A DNA stretch of 64,000 nucleotides from Flavobacteriaceae bacterium NBU2973 (lineage in GTDB: Bacteria; Bacteroidota; Bacteroidia; Flavobacteriales; Flavobacteriaceae): positions 248,001-312,000 of the forward strand of contig JAOEIQ010000002.1 of the NCBI GenBank assembly GCA_026162565.1, read 5' to 3'. Made by a program: the position numbers and the translations under genes. The notes below the pieces were generated by a model. The model worked only from the letters and a program-made list of their open reading frames with translations. It searched no databases and was not told the origin of the DNA. Of this stretch, positions 46,006 to 53,443 are shown piece after piece. How positions within the stretch are numbered: the first letter of the stretch is position 1; every line of letters begins with the position of its first letter.

Positions 46006-46836
46006 ATGCTGAAATTAACCATTCAACAAATAATTGATAAGATAAAGCGTGAAGAAACTTTTCATGCTGTCTCTATCGACTATTCCTTTACACTAAAAAT
46101 TGATGATTATGTTCACTATGTCTGTGGAGCAGTACATGATGGGCATCAATTTAGAAAGGAACTCTGGGACAATTGCTTACATTCAGAATATGAGCGTTGG
46201 TATGAGGAAGATCCAGAAACTAAAAATATGGTAAATTCTCACCCAATTGTTATTGCTGGTATGGATTCGCGTTTTGAGTATGACCTCAATCGTGCACCAG
46301 AAACCGCTATTTATGTAGATGCTTGGGGAAAACAACTCTGGAAAAATCCACTTCCTACAGAAATGAAACAGAAGAGTTTAGATAAGCATGCCAATTTTTA
46401 TAAAGTTGTTCACGCTTTAATAAACAAGATTGAAAGTAAGTTTGGGGTGTGTATAGTTTATGATATGCATAGTTATAATTGGAAACGTTGGGATAGAGAA
46501 GTACCTACTTGGAATTTAGGAACTTCAAATGTGGATAACATGCGTTTTGATAGAGAAATAGAATCCTGGAGGCACAGTTTATCTGAATTAAATTTACCAA
46601 ACGGAATTAAATCCACTTCAAAAATTAACGACACTTTTCAAGGTAATGGATATTTTCTAAAATACATTACCAATACCTTTAAAAATACATTAGTTTTGGC
46701 AACCGAAATTGCTAAAGTTTATTGCGATGAGTACGAATATATCATGTACCCTGAAGTTGTTGCTGCAGTAGAAAAACAATTAAAAGTTAGATTACCCAAA
46801 CATGCTGCAGAATTTTATAAAGCGCATAATAGTTAG
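46006..46836 (+). CDS. N-formylglutamate amidohydrolase family protein
   Basis: 276 residues. The FGase fold (HutG/M14-like zinc carboxypeptidase relative) is indicated by VCGAVHDGHQFRKEL, the arginine-rich SRFEYDLNRAPETA, and CIVYDMHSYNWKRW with zinc ligands, and the late LVLATEIAKVYCDE. HutG enzymes release glutamate from N-formylglutamate in histidine breakdown, but no hut genes are nearby. In this setting the substrate may be another N-acyl or amide-linked glutamate. It is 7 bases behind the rhodanese gene and 2 bases ahead of the DUF1704 gene. Confidence 0.85.
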   Translation: MLKLTIQQIIDKIKREETFHAVSIDYSFTLKIDDYVHYVCGAVHDGHQFRKELWDNCLHSEYERWYEEDPETKNMVNSHPIVIAGMDSRFEYDLNRAPETAIYVDAWGKQLWKNPLPTEMKQKSLDKHANFYKVVHALINKIESKFGVCIVYDMHSYNWKRWDREVPTWNLGTSNVDNMRFDREIESWRHSLSELNLPNGIKSTSKINDTFQGNGYFLKYITNTFKNTLVLATEIAKVYCDEYEYIMYPEVVAAVEKQLKVRLPKHAAEFYKAHNS

Positions 46837-46838
46837 AA

Positions 46839-48002
46839 ATGATAATGAAAGAGAATAAAACAGCCACTCAAGCGCTATTTAAAATTGATACTTATATAGA
46901 TCATTTGGTAAAACAAATTGAACTTTTGAGTTATGTAAACCCCACAAATATTGAAGAACAGAAACTTAAGTTTTTTAGCTCTAAATATTTAACAGATCCT
47001 GAATTTAATTACCCAGAAATTAATTTTGATCGATTTAGATTGCATAGAGAGTTATTTTCGCAATCATTAGAAGATATTGAAGATGAAGAAATTAGGCAAC
47101 TTTATCAAGATATCATTTATGCCTATTCTGGTTTAATTCAATGTATAGAAACCATTGGAGAAGGGAAGAAATTTTATTACAACAGCTTACATTCTTTTGG
47201 AACTCCTACTGAACAAGATGTAGAAAATGCTAATTTTATTCTTCATTTTGAAGATGAAGATGAAAAAGATGATTTATTCTTACCAAAATATAATGCCTAT
47301 GAAGCTGAGACTCATTTCAGAGATTATTCCAAGCGCTATGAGTTTACTTATAATATTAAACATTCTGATAAAATGAGTGCCATTGCTATGGTATTAAGTA
47401 ATATTCAATGTTTAGTATTAAATAGTAATCACAACTATTCTGATAATGAATTAGCAGTATTGACCAATCATGAAATAGGTGTACATATGGTGACAACCAT
47501 GAATGGTATGTTACAACCGCTTCGTATATTTTCACATGGATTTCCTAATTATGAGGAAACTCAAGAAGGTTTAGCAGTTTTTTCAGAATATATGAGTAAT
47601 AACTTAACTGTAAGACGATTAAAAGAATTAGCTTATAGAGTTATTGCAGTCGATAGTTTAGCAAAAGGTTATACGTTTTCTAAAACTTTTAGATTATTAC
47701 ATAACCAGTATGACCTCAATAAAGAACAAGCGTTTTATATAACCGTTAGAGCTCATAGAGGAGGAGGTTTCACTAAAGATTACTTATACCTAACAGGATT
47801 AAAGAAAGTATACGATTACTACAAATCTGGTAACGATTTAAATGAGTTACTAGTTGGAAAAATAAGTTTAGACTATCTAAAAACTATTAATTCGCTATCT
47901 CATAAAGGCTTTACTGTTCCAGCCAAGCATATTACTGATTCTTACTCAATAAACAGAAATACAAATAAAACTGTAGATTTTATATTAAGTAGTTTAAAAT
48001 AG
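46839..48002 (+). CDS. QEGLA-motif DUF1704 metallopeptidase-like protein
   Basis: 387 residues (an ATG two codons later is an alternative start). The zinc motif HEIGVH is at residues 211-216, and the family-defining QEGLA at 242-246 supplies a glutamate ligand, together a HExxxH...E gluzincin-like site. Family DUF1704 (TIGR02421, named flavohemoglobin expression-modulating) is related to eukaryotic tyrosine carboxypeptidases of the MATCAP type. The RAHRGGGFTKDYLYL block near 304-318 is also conserved. It is the last gene of the operon and ends before the bidirectional terminator at 48189. Confidence 0.88.
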   Translation: MIMKENKTATQALFKIDTYIDHLVKQIELLSYVNPTNIEEQKLKFFSSKYLTDPEFNYPEINFDRFRLHRELFSQSLEDIEDEEIRQLYQDIIYAYSGLIQCIETIGEGKKFYYNSLHSFGTPTEQDVENANFILHFEDEDEKDDLFLPKYNAYEAETHFRDYSKRYEFTYNIKHSDKMSAIAMVLSNIQCLVLNSNHNYSDNELAVLTNHEIGVHMVTTMNGMLQPLRIFSHGFPNYEETQEGLAVFSEYMSNNLTVRRLKELAYRVIAVDSLAKGYTFSKTFRLLHNQYDLNKEQAFYITVRAHRGGGFTKDYLYLTGLKKVYDYYKSGNDLNELLVGKISLDYLKTINSLSHKGFTVPAKHITDSYSINRNTNKTVDFILSSLK

Positions 48003-48188
48003 TGGTATTTGATAGATGTTTTTTGCATTTATCATTCTATTAACCAATAAACCAACCACTTACCGAAATTATTAAAGTACTCTAAATCTCTTAATTACCT
48101 TTACATAACCAAATAGAATGTGCTAACATTTCTTTTAAAAACGAAAGTTTTTTCAAAAATTTGGTTTTTGGTTAGTTAATGTTTTTAT

Positions 48189-48217
48189 AAAAAAGCCTCT
48201 CCCAAAGAGGCTTTTTT
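48189..48217. terminator. Bidirectional intrinsic terminator
   Basis: A perfect 12-base stem (AAAAAAGCCTCT at 48189-48200, complement at 48206-48217) with a 5-base loop gives T runs on both strands. It serves the plus-strand operon ending at 48002 and the minus-strand gene whose stop begins at 48217. The remaining 186 bases before it show no gene. Confidence 0.83.
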
Positions 48218-48639
48218 TATTCTAAAAATTTAGTTTTTAATTCTGGAGTTGGAATCATGCAAGCATCTTTTTTTCCATACCATTTGTATCTGTTTTTGGC
48301 AACAAAGTCGTAAACCCAGTTTCTCATAAATGGTGGAACAATATAAAATATTGTAAGGATATTTCTTGGAAAACCTAATTTGCTGGCAATCGCAATAGCT
48401 GCAGACGATTTAATTTTTAAACCGTTTTCTTCAGAATATAAAAGTATGGAGTCTGTTTTAGAAGTATCTAAATTATAATGTTTTATTAACTGCTTACCAA
48501 TAGCACTTTGCAACGGAGCAAACATAAAGGTATTGGTTTTATCATGTTTAATCACATAATTAATACTGGAGTTGCAAAGGTTGCAAACACCATCAAATAG
48601 GATAAGCTGTTTATGTCTTGGTAGCTCTTTAATCACCAT
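48217..48639 (-). CDS. DCC1-like thiol-disulfide oxidoreductase family protein (DUF393)
   Basis: 140 residues. The defining DxxCxxC motif is in LILFDGVCNLCNSSINYV near residue 14-31, followed by FMFAPLQSAIGKQLI. The fold is thioredoxin-like, and a redox role is predicted though not proven for the family. It lies 17 bases downstream of the TPR regulator gene on the same strand, so they may share a transcript. Its stop overlaps the terminator stem. Confidence 0.9.
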   Translation of the reverse strand: MVIKELPRHKQLILFDGVCNLCNSSINYVIKHDKTNTFMFAPLQSAIGKQLIKHYNLDTSKTDSILLYSEENGLKIKSSAAIAIASKLGFPRNILTIFYIVPPFMRNWVYDFVAKNRYKWYGKKDACMIPTPELKTKFLE

Positions 48640-48656
48640 ACAAAAATACGACTATT

Positions 48657-50525
48657 TTAAAGAGTATTCAAGTATTCGTTCAGGTCTTGTTCTTTAGCTA
48701 AACCAAGTTTTTTCTTCAATCTATATTTAGATTTCAATACACTATCTGGCAAAACATTTAACATCGACGCAATTTCTTTGGTAGTTAAATTCATGCGCAA
48801 GAATGAAGCTAAACGTATTTCCTTTTCAGAAATGTCCTGAGCAATAGATTTAATTTTCTGATCAAAATTATTGTGCACTTCCGAGAAGTAACTTTTAAAT
48901 ACTTCCCAATCCTTATCTTCAGCACTTTCTTTTTTAAGTAACATCACTAATCGTCTGAACTCGACTTTAAACAGTTCTGGCGATTTTTTAATTTTTTCTA
49001 AATTCTCTTTCAGTTCTTGTATGAATGTATTTTTTTGTACTAAATGTAATGTCTGACTTGCCAACTCTTTCTTTTTAAAAGCTATTTCTTGCTTGTAAAT
49101 TTCTTCCTGCTTTTCTCGCTCAATTTTATTTTTCTTAATCCGTTGTTTAAATCCAAAATAGATTAGACCTGCAATGACTAGAAATGAAAACATACCAATT
49201 CCATATAATGTTTTGGTTAGTCTATCATTTTTAGCTTGGGCATTTAACGTTTTAATTTCTTCGTTTTGGATGGCAATTTCAGCTTCTTTTTTTTCTGTTT
49301 CATAAGATATTTTTAAATTTTCTATCTCTTTATTATTAAAAGCACGTTGTAAACTATCTTTAAGTTTTACATACATTTTAGTGTAATCATTTGCTAATTT
49401 ATACTTTTTAGTTTTTTCATAAAGTTCAATATAAGTTCGGTATACATCACGCTCGCCTATCTTGTTTTTGTCTTCTTTAGACAGTTTTAGAGCTTCTTCA
49501 AGATTATCAAAAGCTTTGGAATAATTACCCTCAGCAATTTCTACTCGTCCTAGATGTAATAATTTAAAACCAGATGGTCCAAATTGTTTAAAACGCTTGT
49601 CAAAAGCAATACCTTTTTCTAAATAATCTCTAGCTTTAGGAAAGTTTTCTTTATGTAAATTAATAATACCTAAATGTCCTAATCCTCTAGAATAATTACC
49701 TTTTAATCTATATTTTTCAGCTAATTCAACACCTTTTTCGAGATTAATTAATGCATTATCATAATCTTTTAAATTAAAATAAGTAAAACCTAAATCTATA
49801 TATGCATTACTTTGATAAACAAAATCATCAGTTTCAATAAAAATTGTCAATGCATCATTATAAAATCTAATTGCTTCTTCCCTGTTGCCTCTTTTTTCTT
49901 CAATTTCACCCAATTGAATATTTATATCTGCCTTTCTATATGGTTCAGCTTTTATAGTGTCTAATATTCTTAAAGCTTTATAAGACTCTTCATAAGCTTT
50001 AGTATGATTACCTTTTGCATTAATTAATGCAGCTCTCTGTCCAACACCAACTGCATAATTTAGATAACTCTTTAGCTCTAATAATATACTATTGGCTGTA
50101 TCTCTCATTTTTATTGCTTTATCAAGATCTTTTTCAGTTAATGCTTGTGAAGACATTGTTTTAGCGACCATTTCTTTAAAATCATGCTTTTTAGCATACT
50201 CTAAAGATTTAGCATAGTAATAATCTGAAGAATCAAGTTCACGAGTGATGTAGTAATAAGCGCCTAATCCATATAAAGCTCTATTATGAGATAATTTTTC
50301 ACCAATTTTCTTTGAAATATTCATAGCATTTGTAACATGTTCTTTCGCTTTTTGAGGATTACTATAGAGTTCAGCACTATATAGTTTTTCATAGAGCTTT
50401 AGCCTAATTGAATCATGATTTGCAGAATTTAATTCTATGTTAAGACTATCAACTAGTCTCTTATTGTCTTGAGAAAACACACTGATGAATAGTGTTAAAA
50501 ATACTATAGAAAATAAATTTTTCAT
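48657..50525 (-). CDS. TPR-repeat membrane regulator with LuxR-like HTH
   Basis: 622 residues. Signal peptide (about 18), then seven or more tetratricopeptide repeats between about 60 and 400 (for example KADINIQLGEIEEKRGNREE, AYIDLGFTYFNLKDYDNAL), a coiled-coil stretch, one membrane helix near 440-460 (LYGIGMFSFLVIAGLIYFG), another coiled coil, and a C-terminal LuxR/GerE-like helix-turn-helix (LTTKEIASMLNVLPDSVLKSKYRLKKKL shown by its two halves LTTKEIASMLNVLP and SVLKSKYRLKKKL). A periplasmic sensor with a cytoplasmic DNA-binding domain is predicted. It is divergent from the cytolysin locus and is its natural candidate regulator. Confidence 0.87.
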   Translation of the reverse strand: MKNLFSIVFLTLFISVFSQDNKRLVDSLNIELNSANHDSIRLKLYEKLYSAELYSNPQKAKEHVTNAMNISKKIGEKLSHNRALYGLGAYYYITRELDSSDYYYAKSLEYAKKHDFKEMVAKTMSSQALTEKDLDKAIKMRDTANSILLELKSYLNYAVGVGQRAALINAKGNHTKAYEESYKALRILDTIKAEPYRKADINIQLGEIEEKRGNREEAIRFYNDALTIFIETDDFVYQSNAYIDLGFTYFNLKDYDNALINLEKGVELAEKYRLKGNYSRGLGHLGIINLHKENFPKARDYLEKGIAFDKRFKQFGPSGFKLLHLGRVEIAEGNYSKAFDNLEEALKLSKEDKNKIGERDVYRTYIELYEKTKKYKLANDYTKMYVKLKDSLQRAFNNKEIENLKISYETEKKEAEIAIQNEEIKTLNAQAKNDRLTKTLYGIGMFSFLVIAGLIYFGFKQRIKKNKIEREKQEEIYKQEIAFKKKELASQTLHLVQKNTFIQELKENLEKIKKSPELFKVEFRRLVMLLKKESAEDKDWEVFKSYFSEVHNNFDQKIKSIAQDISEKEIRLASFLRMNLTTKEIASMLNVLPDSVLKSKYRLKKKLGLAKEQDLNEYLNTL

Positions 50526-50898
50526 TTTAAAAATGTTGGTTCTTATACTGAACTAAATTACTAAATATAATAAGCACTATCACTGTTTCATTCCTTGCAA
50601 GTTTTTATTAAGTCTATAATTTGTCTATAGAAAACAATCAAGCATTTCATATTAACTTATTGATTATTATTGTATTGCGTAATTAATACCTGGTGTAAGT
50701 CATATCAAGATATATAAATAATTCTTGTTTATGTCCATACTTTGTCCATGCTAAAAATTAGATTTTAGCTGCTTTCCTATCTAGTTTTGGACTATCGAAC
50801 AATCGATATAATCAATTTTGTGGTGTCTTATTTTGGATAAGGCTGCAGACTTACCAAATTAAGATCACTACAAACATTAACCACAAAATTTTTAAATC
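50526..50898. promoter_or_regulatory. Divergent control region with helically phased TGTCCAT repeats
   Basis: This 373-base gap between the TPR/LuxR regulator and the lipoprotein-cytolysin pair holds no gene. TGTCCAT occurs at 50732-50738 and again at 50743-50749, an 11-base period (one helical turn), and a related TGTCTAT lies at 50622-50628. Such spacing fits a regulator binding one face of DNA. I see no clear TAnnTTTG/TTG pair; TACTTTG at 50739-50745 overlaps the second repeat. Confidence 0.45.
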
Positions 50899-51840
50899 AT
50901 GAAAACAAGACTTTTTTTCAAAATCCTATTTATTCTTTCATTACTGCTTCAATTTTCTTGTAGTAGCGATAATGATGATGACAGTAACCAAGGAACTCAA
51001 AACAATGATATCTCTATTTCTGTAGATGAGTATCCTTCTAGCGGAACGTTCTTATCTGCAATAGAAACTGATTTATCTGGTGATGTATTTTTTAACATAA
51101 CAAGTCAAACTTCTGGTCAAGCATTAATAATAACCAATGGACAATTAGCTGTTGGAGATTGGTTAGCATTTGACTATGAAACCAATCAAACCTTAGTAGC
51201 TGTAATAGAAGCAAGTAATGGCACTGACACAGAAACAATAAATGCCACAGTAACTATAAATAATGTCGATGATATTTGGGCATTTTTAAGTGGAGATACC
51301 AGAACTGCCTATGAAGATGCCTCTCTTGGAGACTGGGTTTGGATTCGAGAAAGTGAATACAATGACCTAGCAAACTACTTAACAGATACTTCTAAAAGTG
51401 GTGCTACAGATAACCAATTATTTTCTAACGTAAGCACAGAAAACTCAACTGCTGGCAGAACCATAGCGAATAATAATGATATTAATATTCCAGGCAATAA
51501 TTATGTATTTGCTTTCAAATACTATTCTTGGTTTAATAATGTAAGTAGCAGTAGAGTTAAAATATCAAATAATGACTCTTCAGGACCATATCTGTATTTA
51601 GGTGATATGCTACCAGAGCACGATGATGAGTTTAATCATTTTGTATTAAAAGGTTCTAATAATCCAACATCCTCAGAATCTTTTATTGGTATGTATGCAT
51701 CAGGTGGAGTAGGTGTAAAAGACATAAATGGAACATCTTATAAATGGCGAAATGGAGATGTGGAAAATTTAGATAATACAGCAGGTAATTCAGTTTACCT
51801 TATGCAAGGTTTGAGTACATCTTTAAAACAATGGGATTAA
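50899..51840 (+). CDS. Surface lipoprotein of unknown function, cytolysin partner candidate
   Basis: 313 residues. Lipoprotein signal with lipobox LQFSC (Cys21), then SSDNDDDSN, an acidic lipoprotein export signal that in Bacteroidota directs proteins to the outer surface. Residues ~35-125 look like one Ig-like or cadherin-like beta domain. The rest (about 135-313) is aromatic- and serine-rich (GDWVWIRESEYNDLANYL, FAFKYYSWFNNVSSSRVKI, SSESFIGMYASGG) and unknown to me; it shows none of the cytolysin blocks found in the next gene. It ends 16 bases before the cytolysin gene, so they are likely co-expressed. Confidence 0.75.
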   Translation: MKTRLFFKILFILSLLLQFSCSSDNDDDSNQGTQNNDISISVDEYPSSGTFLSAIETDLSGDVFFNITSQTSGQALIITNGQLAVGDWLAFDYETNQTLVAVIEASNGTDTETINATVTINNVDDIWAFLSGDTRTAYEDASLGDWVWIRESEYNDLANYLTDTSKSGATDNQLFSNVSTENSTAGRTIANNNDINIPGNNYVFAFKYYSWFNNVSSSRVKISNNDSSGPYLYLGDMLPEHDDEFNHFVLKGSNNPTSSESFIGMYASGGVGVKDINGTSYKWRNGDVENLDNTAGNSVYLMQGLSTSLKQWD

Positions 51841-51856
51841 TATCAATTCAATAATC

Positions 51857-53431
51857 ATGAAAACAATATATAAAATGAACAAACAACCTTTACTGTCATT
51901 AATTATACTATTAACAGTGTGCTTCACTTTTAGCTGTAGTGAAACAGATGATACTGATGAGTTATCTGAAAACCCTGAAGCTGCAAGTATTAATGCCTAC
52001 ATTCTAGGACTTAACTATAGTCCGGAAGAACTTTTAAACACTCAAGATATTAGTGGTTCTAGCTTCCGAGATGATATAAATACCGAATCTATTGGAAGTA
52101 GTACTCCAGTTGAAGGTGTTGTAACGTCTTGTGAAAGAGTAACCTATGACTTAAAAACTAATTTCTCTGAAGTTTCAATTTTACAACCTACAGATGGTAT
52201 TATTTATCCAGGAGCATTAGTTTATGGAGACGAAGTTTTATTAAATGATGGGTTACCAAATCCTATTACCTCGGTTAGTAGAGGACCAGCAACCTTTAGA
52301 ATAAGTTTACCAGGTTTTGGAGACAATGGAAATATTGTTGTAGACAATCCTGAAAATACTTCAGTAGCAGCAGATATTGATAATGCATTAGAATGGTGGC
52401 ACGACAATGCCTATCCTGATGGCTATGAAAATCTTGCTCAACAATCTTATGACAGTGCAATATCGTATTCATACGAACAACTTGGTTTAGATGTAGGCTT
52501 AAATATTGAATGGGCTAATGGATCAGTGCAATCTCAACTTGAATATCAAACAACAGAAACTAGTAGAGTGGCCATGTTAGTATACAAACAAATTTTCTAT
52601 ACTGTTACAATGGATAACCCATTTTCTCCAGCTAGTGTTTTTGGTAATGATGTTACTTTAGCACAAGTACAATCGGTTATAGATGACAATAGACCTCCAG
52701 CTTATGTAAAATCTGTATCCTACGGACGAATTATCATGTTTAGAATGGAGACAACCAATATGAATACAGATATCGATTTAAGTCTGGTATTAGAATATGC
52801 TAGTGGTGTTAATGCAAGTGGAACAGTTAATAGTACATATGATGAAATTCTAGAAGAATCTAATATAACCATTGTTACATTAGGAGGAAATGCAGAAGCA
52901 GCTACTGAAATATTTGAACCAAACGATGGTGGGCCAATATCAATCGGTGCTTTCGGATCAATTATTAGTGGAGAAAACGCTGTTTTCACGAGAAATAATC
53001 CAGGTATACCAATGGCATACACTGTACGCTATTTAAAAGATAATAGTCTTGCTAAAATGGGCTTTCAAACTGAATACTCTGCAGACAGCTGTGGACAGAA
53101 TGATTTTGAACACGAACGCATTAAAGTAATTAATGACTTTACACAAAAAAATATTAGAGTACGTTTAACGTATCAAGAAAAAGATGCAACTGGAAATAAC
53201 ATAACAGTAGTCGGTAGTTGGGTAACAATTACAGATGAAGATCAAGATTTCTTTCAACCACCAAATGGTAGTTGGAATGTAGAAGTTGAGATAGAGTATT
53301 TCTTTTTTGGTTGGAATGAACTAGTCTCACAAAATCTAGGTTATTTATATAATGAGAAATGTTATCGAGCCTTTAATCCATCTGGATTTGATAATGCAGA
53401 TTATGATAATTTATGCACCTCTCAATTATAG
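51857..53431 (+). CDS. Cholesterol-dependent-cytolysin-like (thiol-activated cytolysin family) lipoprotein
   Basis: 524 residues. Lipobox FTFSC (Cys27) followed by the acidic SETDDTDE implies a surface lipoprotein. CDC core blocks in order: IIYPGALVYGDEVL (115-128), VVDNPENTSVAADIDNALEW (161-180), VYKQIFYTVTMDNPFSPASV (242-261), PPAYVKSVSYGRIIMFRMET (280-299), the diglycine LGG (342-344) and IPMAYTVRYLKDNSLAKM (384-401). These match domains 1-3, the membrane-hairpin machinery. The last ~110 residues lack the tryptophan-rich undecapeptide and the canonical domain 4. Pore formation is inferred from the family; target membrane unknown. An ATG six codons in is an alternative start. Confidence 0.88.
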   Translation: MKTIYKMNKQPLLSLIILLTVCFTFSCSETDDTDELSENPEAASINAYILGLNYSPEELLNTQDISGSSFRDDINTESIGSSTPVEGVVTSCERVTYDLKTNFSEVSILQPTDGIIYPGALVYGDEVLLNDGLPNPITSVSRGPATFRISLPGFGDNGNIVVDNPENTSVAADIDNALEWWHDNAYPDGYENLAQQSYDSAISYSYEQLGLDVGLNIEWANGSVQSQLEYQTTETSRVAMLVYKQIFYTVTMDNPFSPASVFGNDVTLAQVQSVIDDNRPPAYVKSVSYGRIIMFRMETTNMNTDIDLSLVLEYASGVNASGTVNSTYDEILEESNITIVTLGGNAEAATEIFEPNDGGPISIGAFGSIISGENAVFTRNNPGIPMAYTVRYLKDNSLAKMGFQTEYSADSCGQNDFEHERIKVINDFTQKNIRVRLTYQEKDATGNNITVVGSWVTITDEDQDFFQPPNGSWNVEVEIEYFFFGWNELVSQNLGYLYNEKCYRAFNPSGFDNADYDNLCTSQL

Positions 53432-53443
53432 TTTATAGAAAAT

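Noticed and set aside
46006-46836. Assignment to histidine degradation (hutG)
   Set aside because: No other hut gene is in the neighbourhood, and the operon partners do not fit histidine breakdown, so the symbol is withheld.
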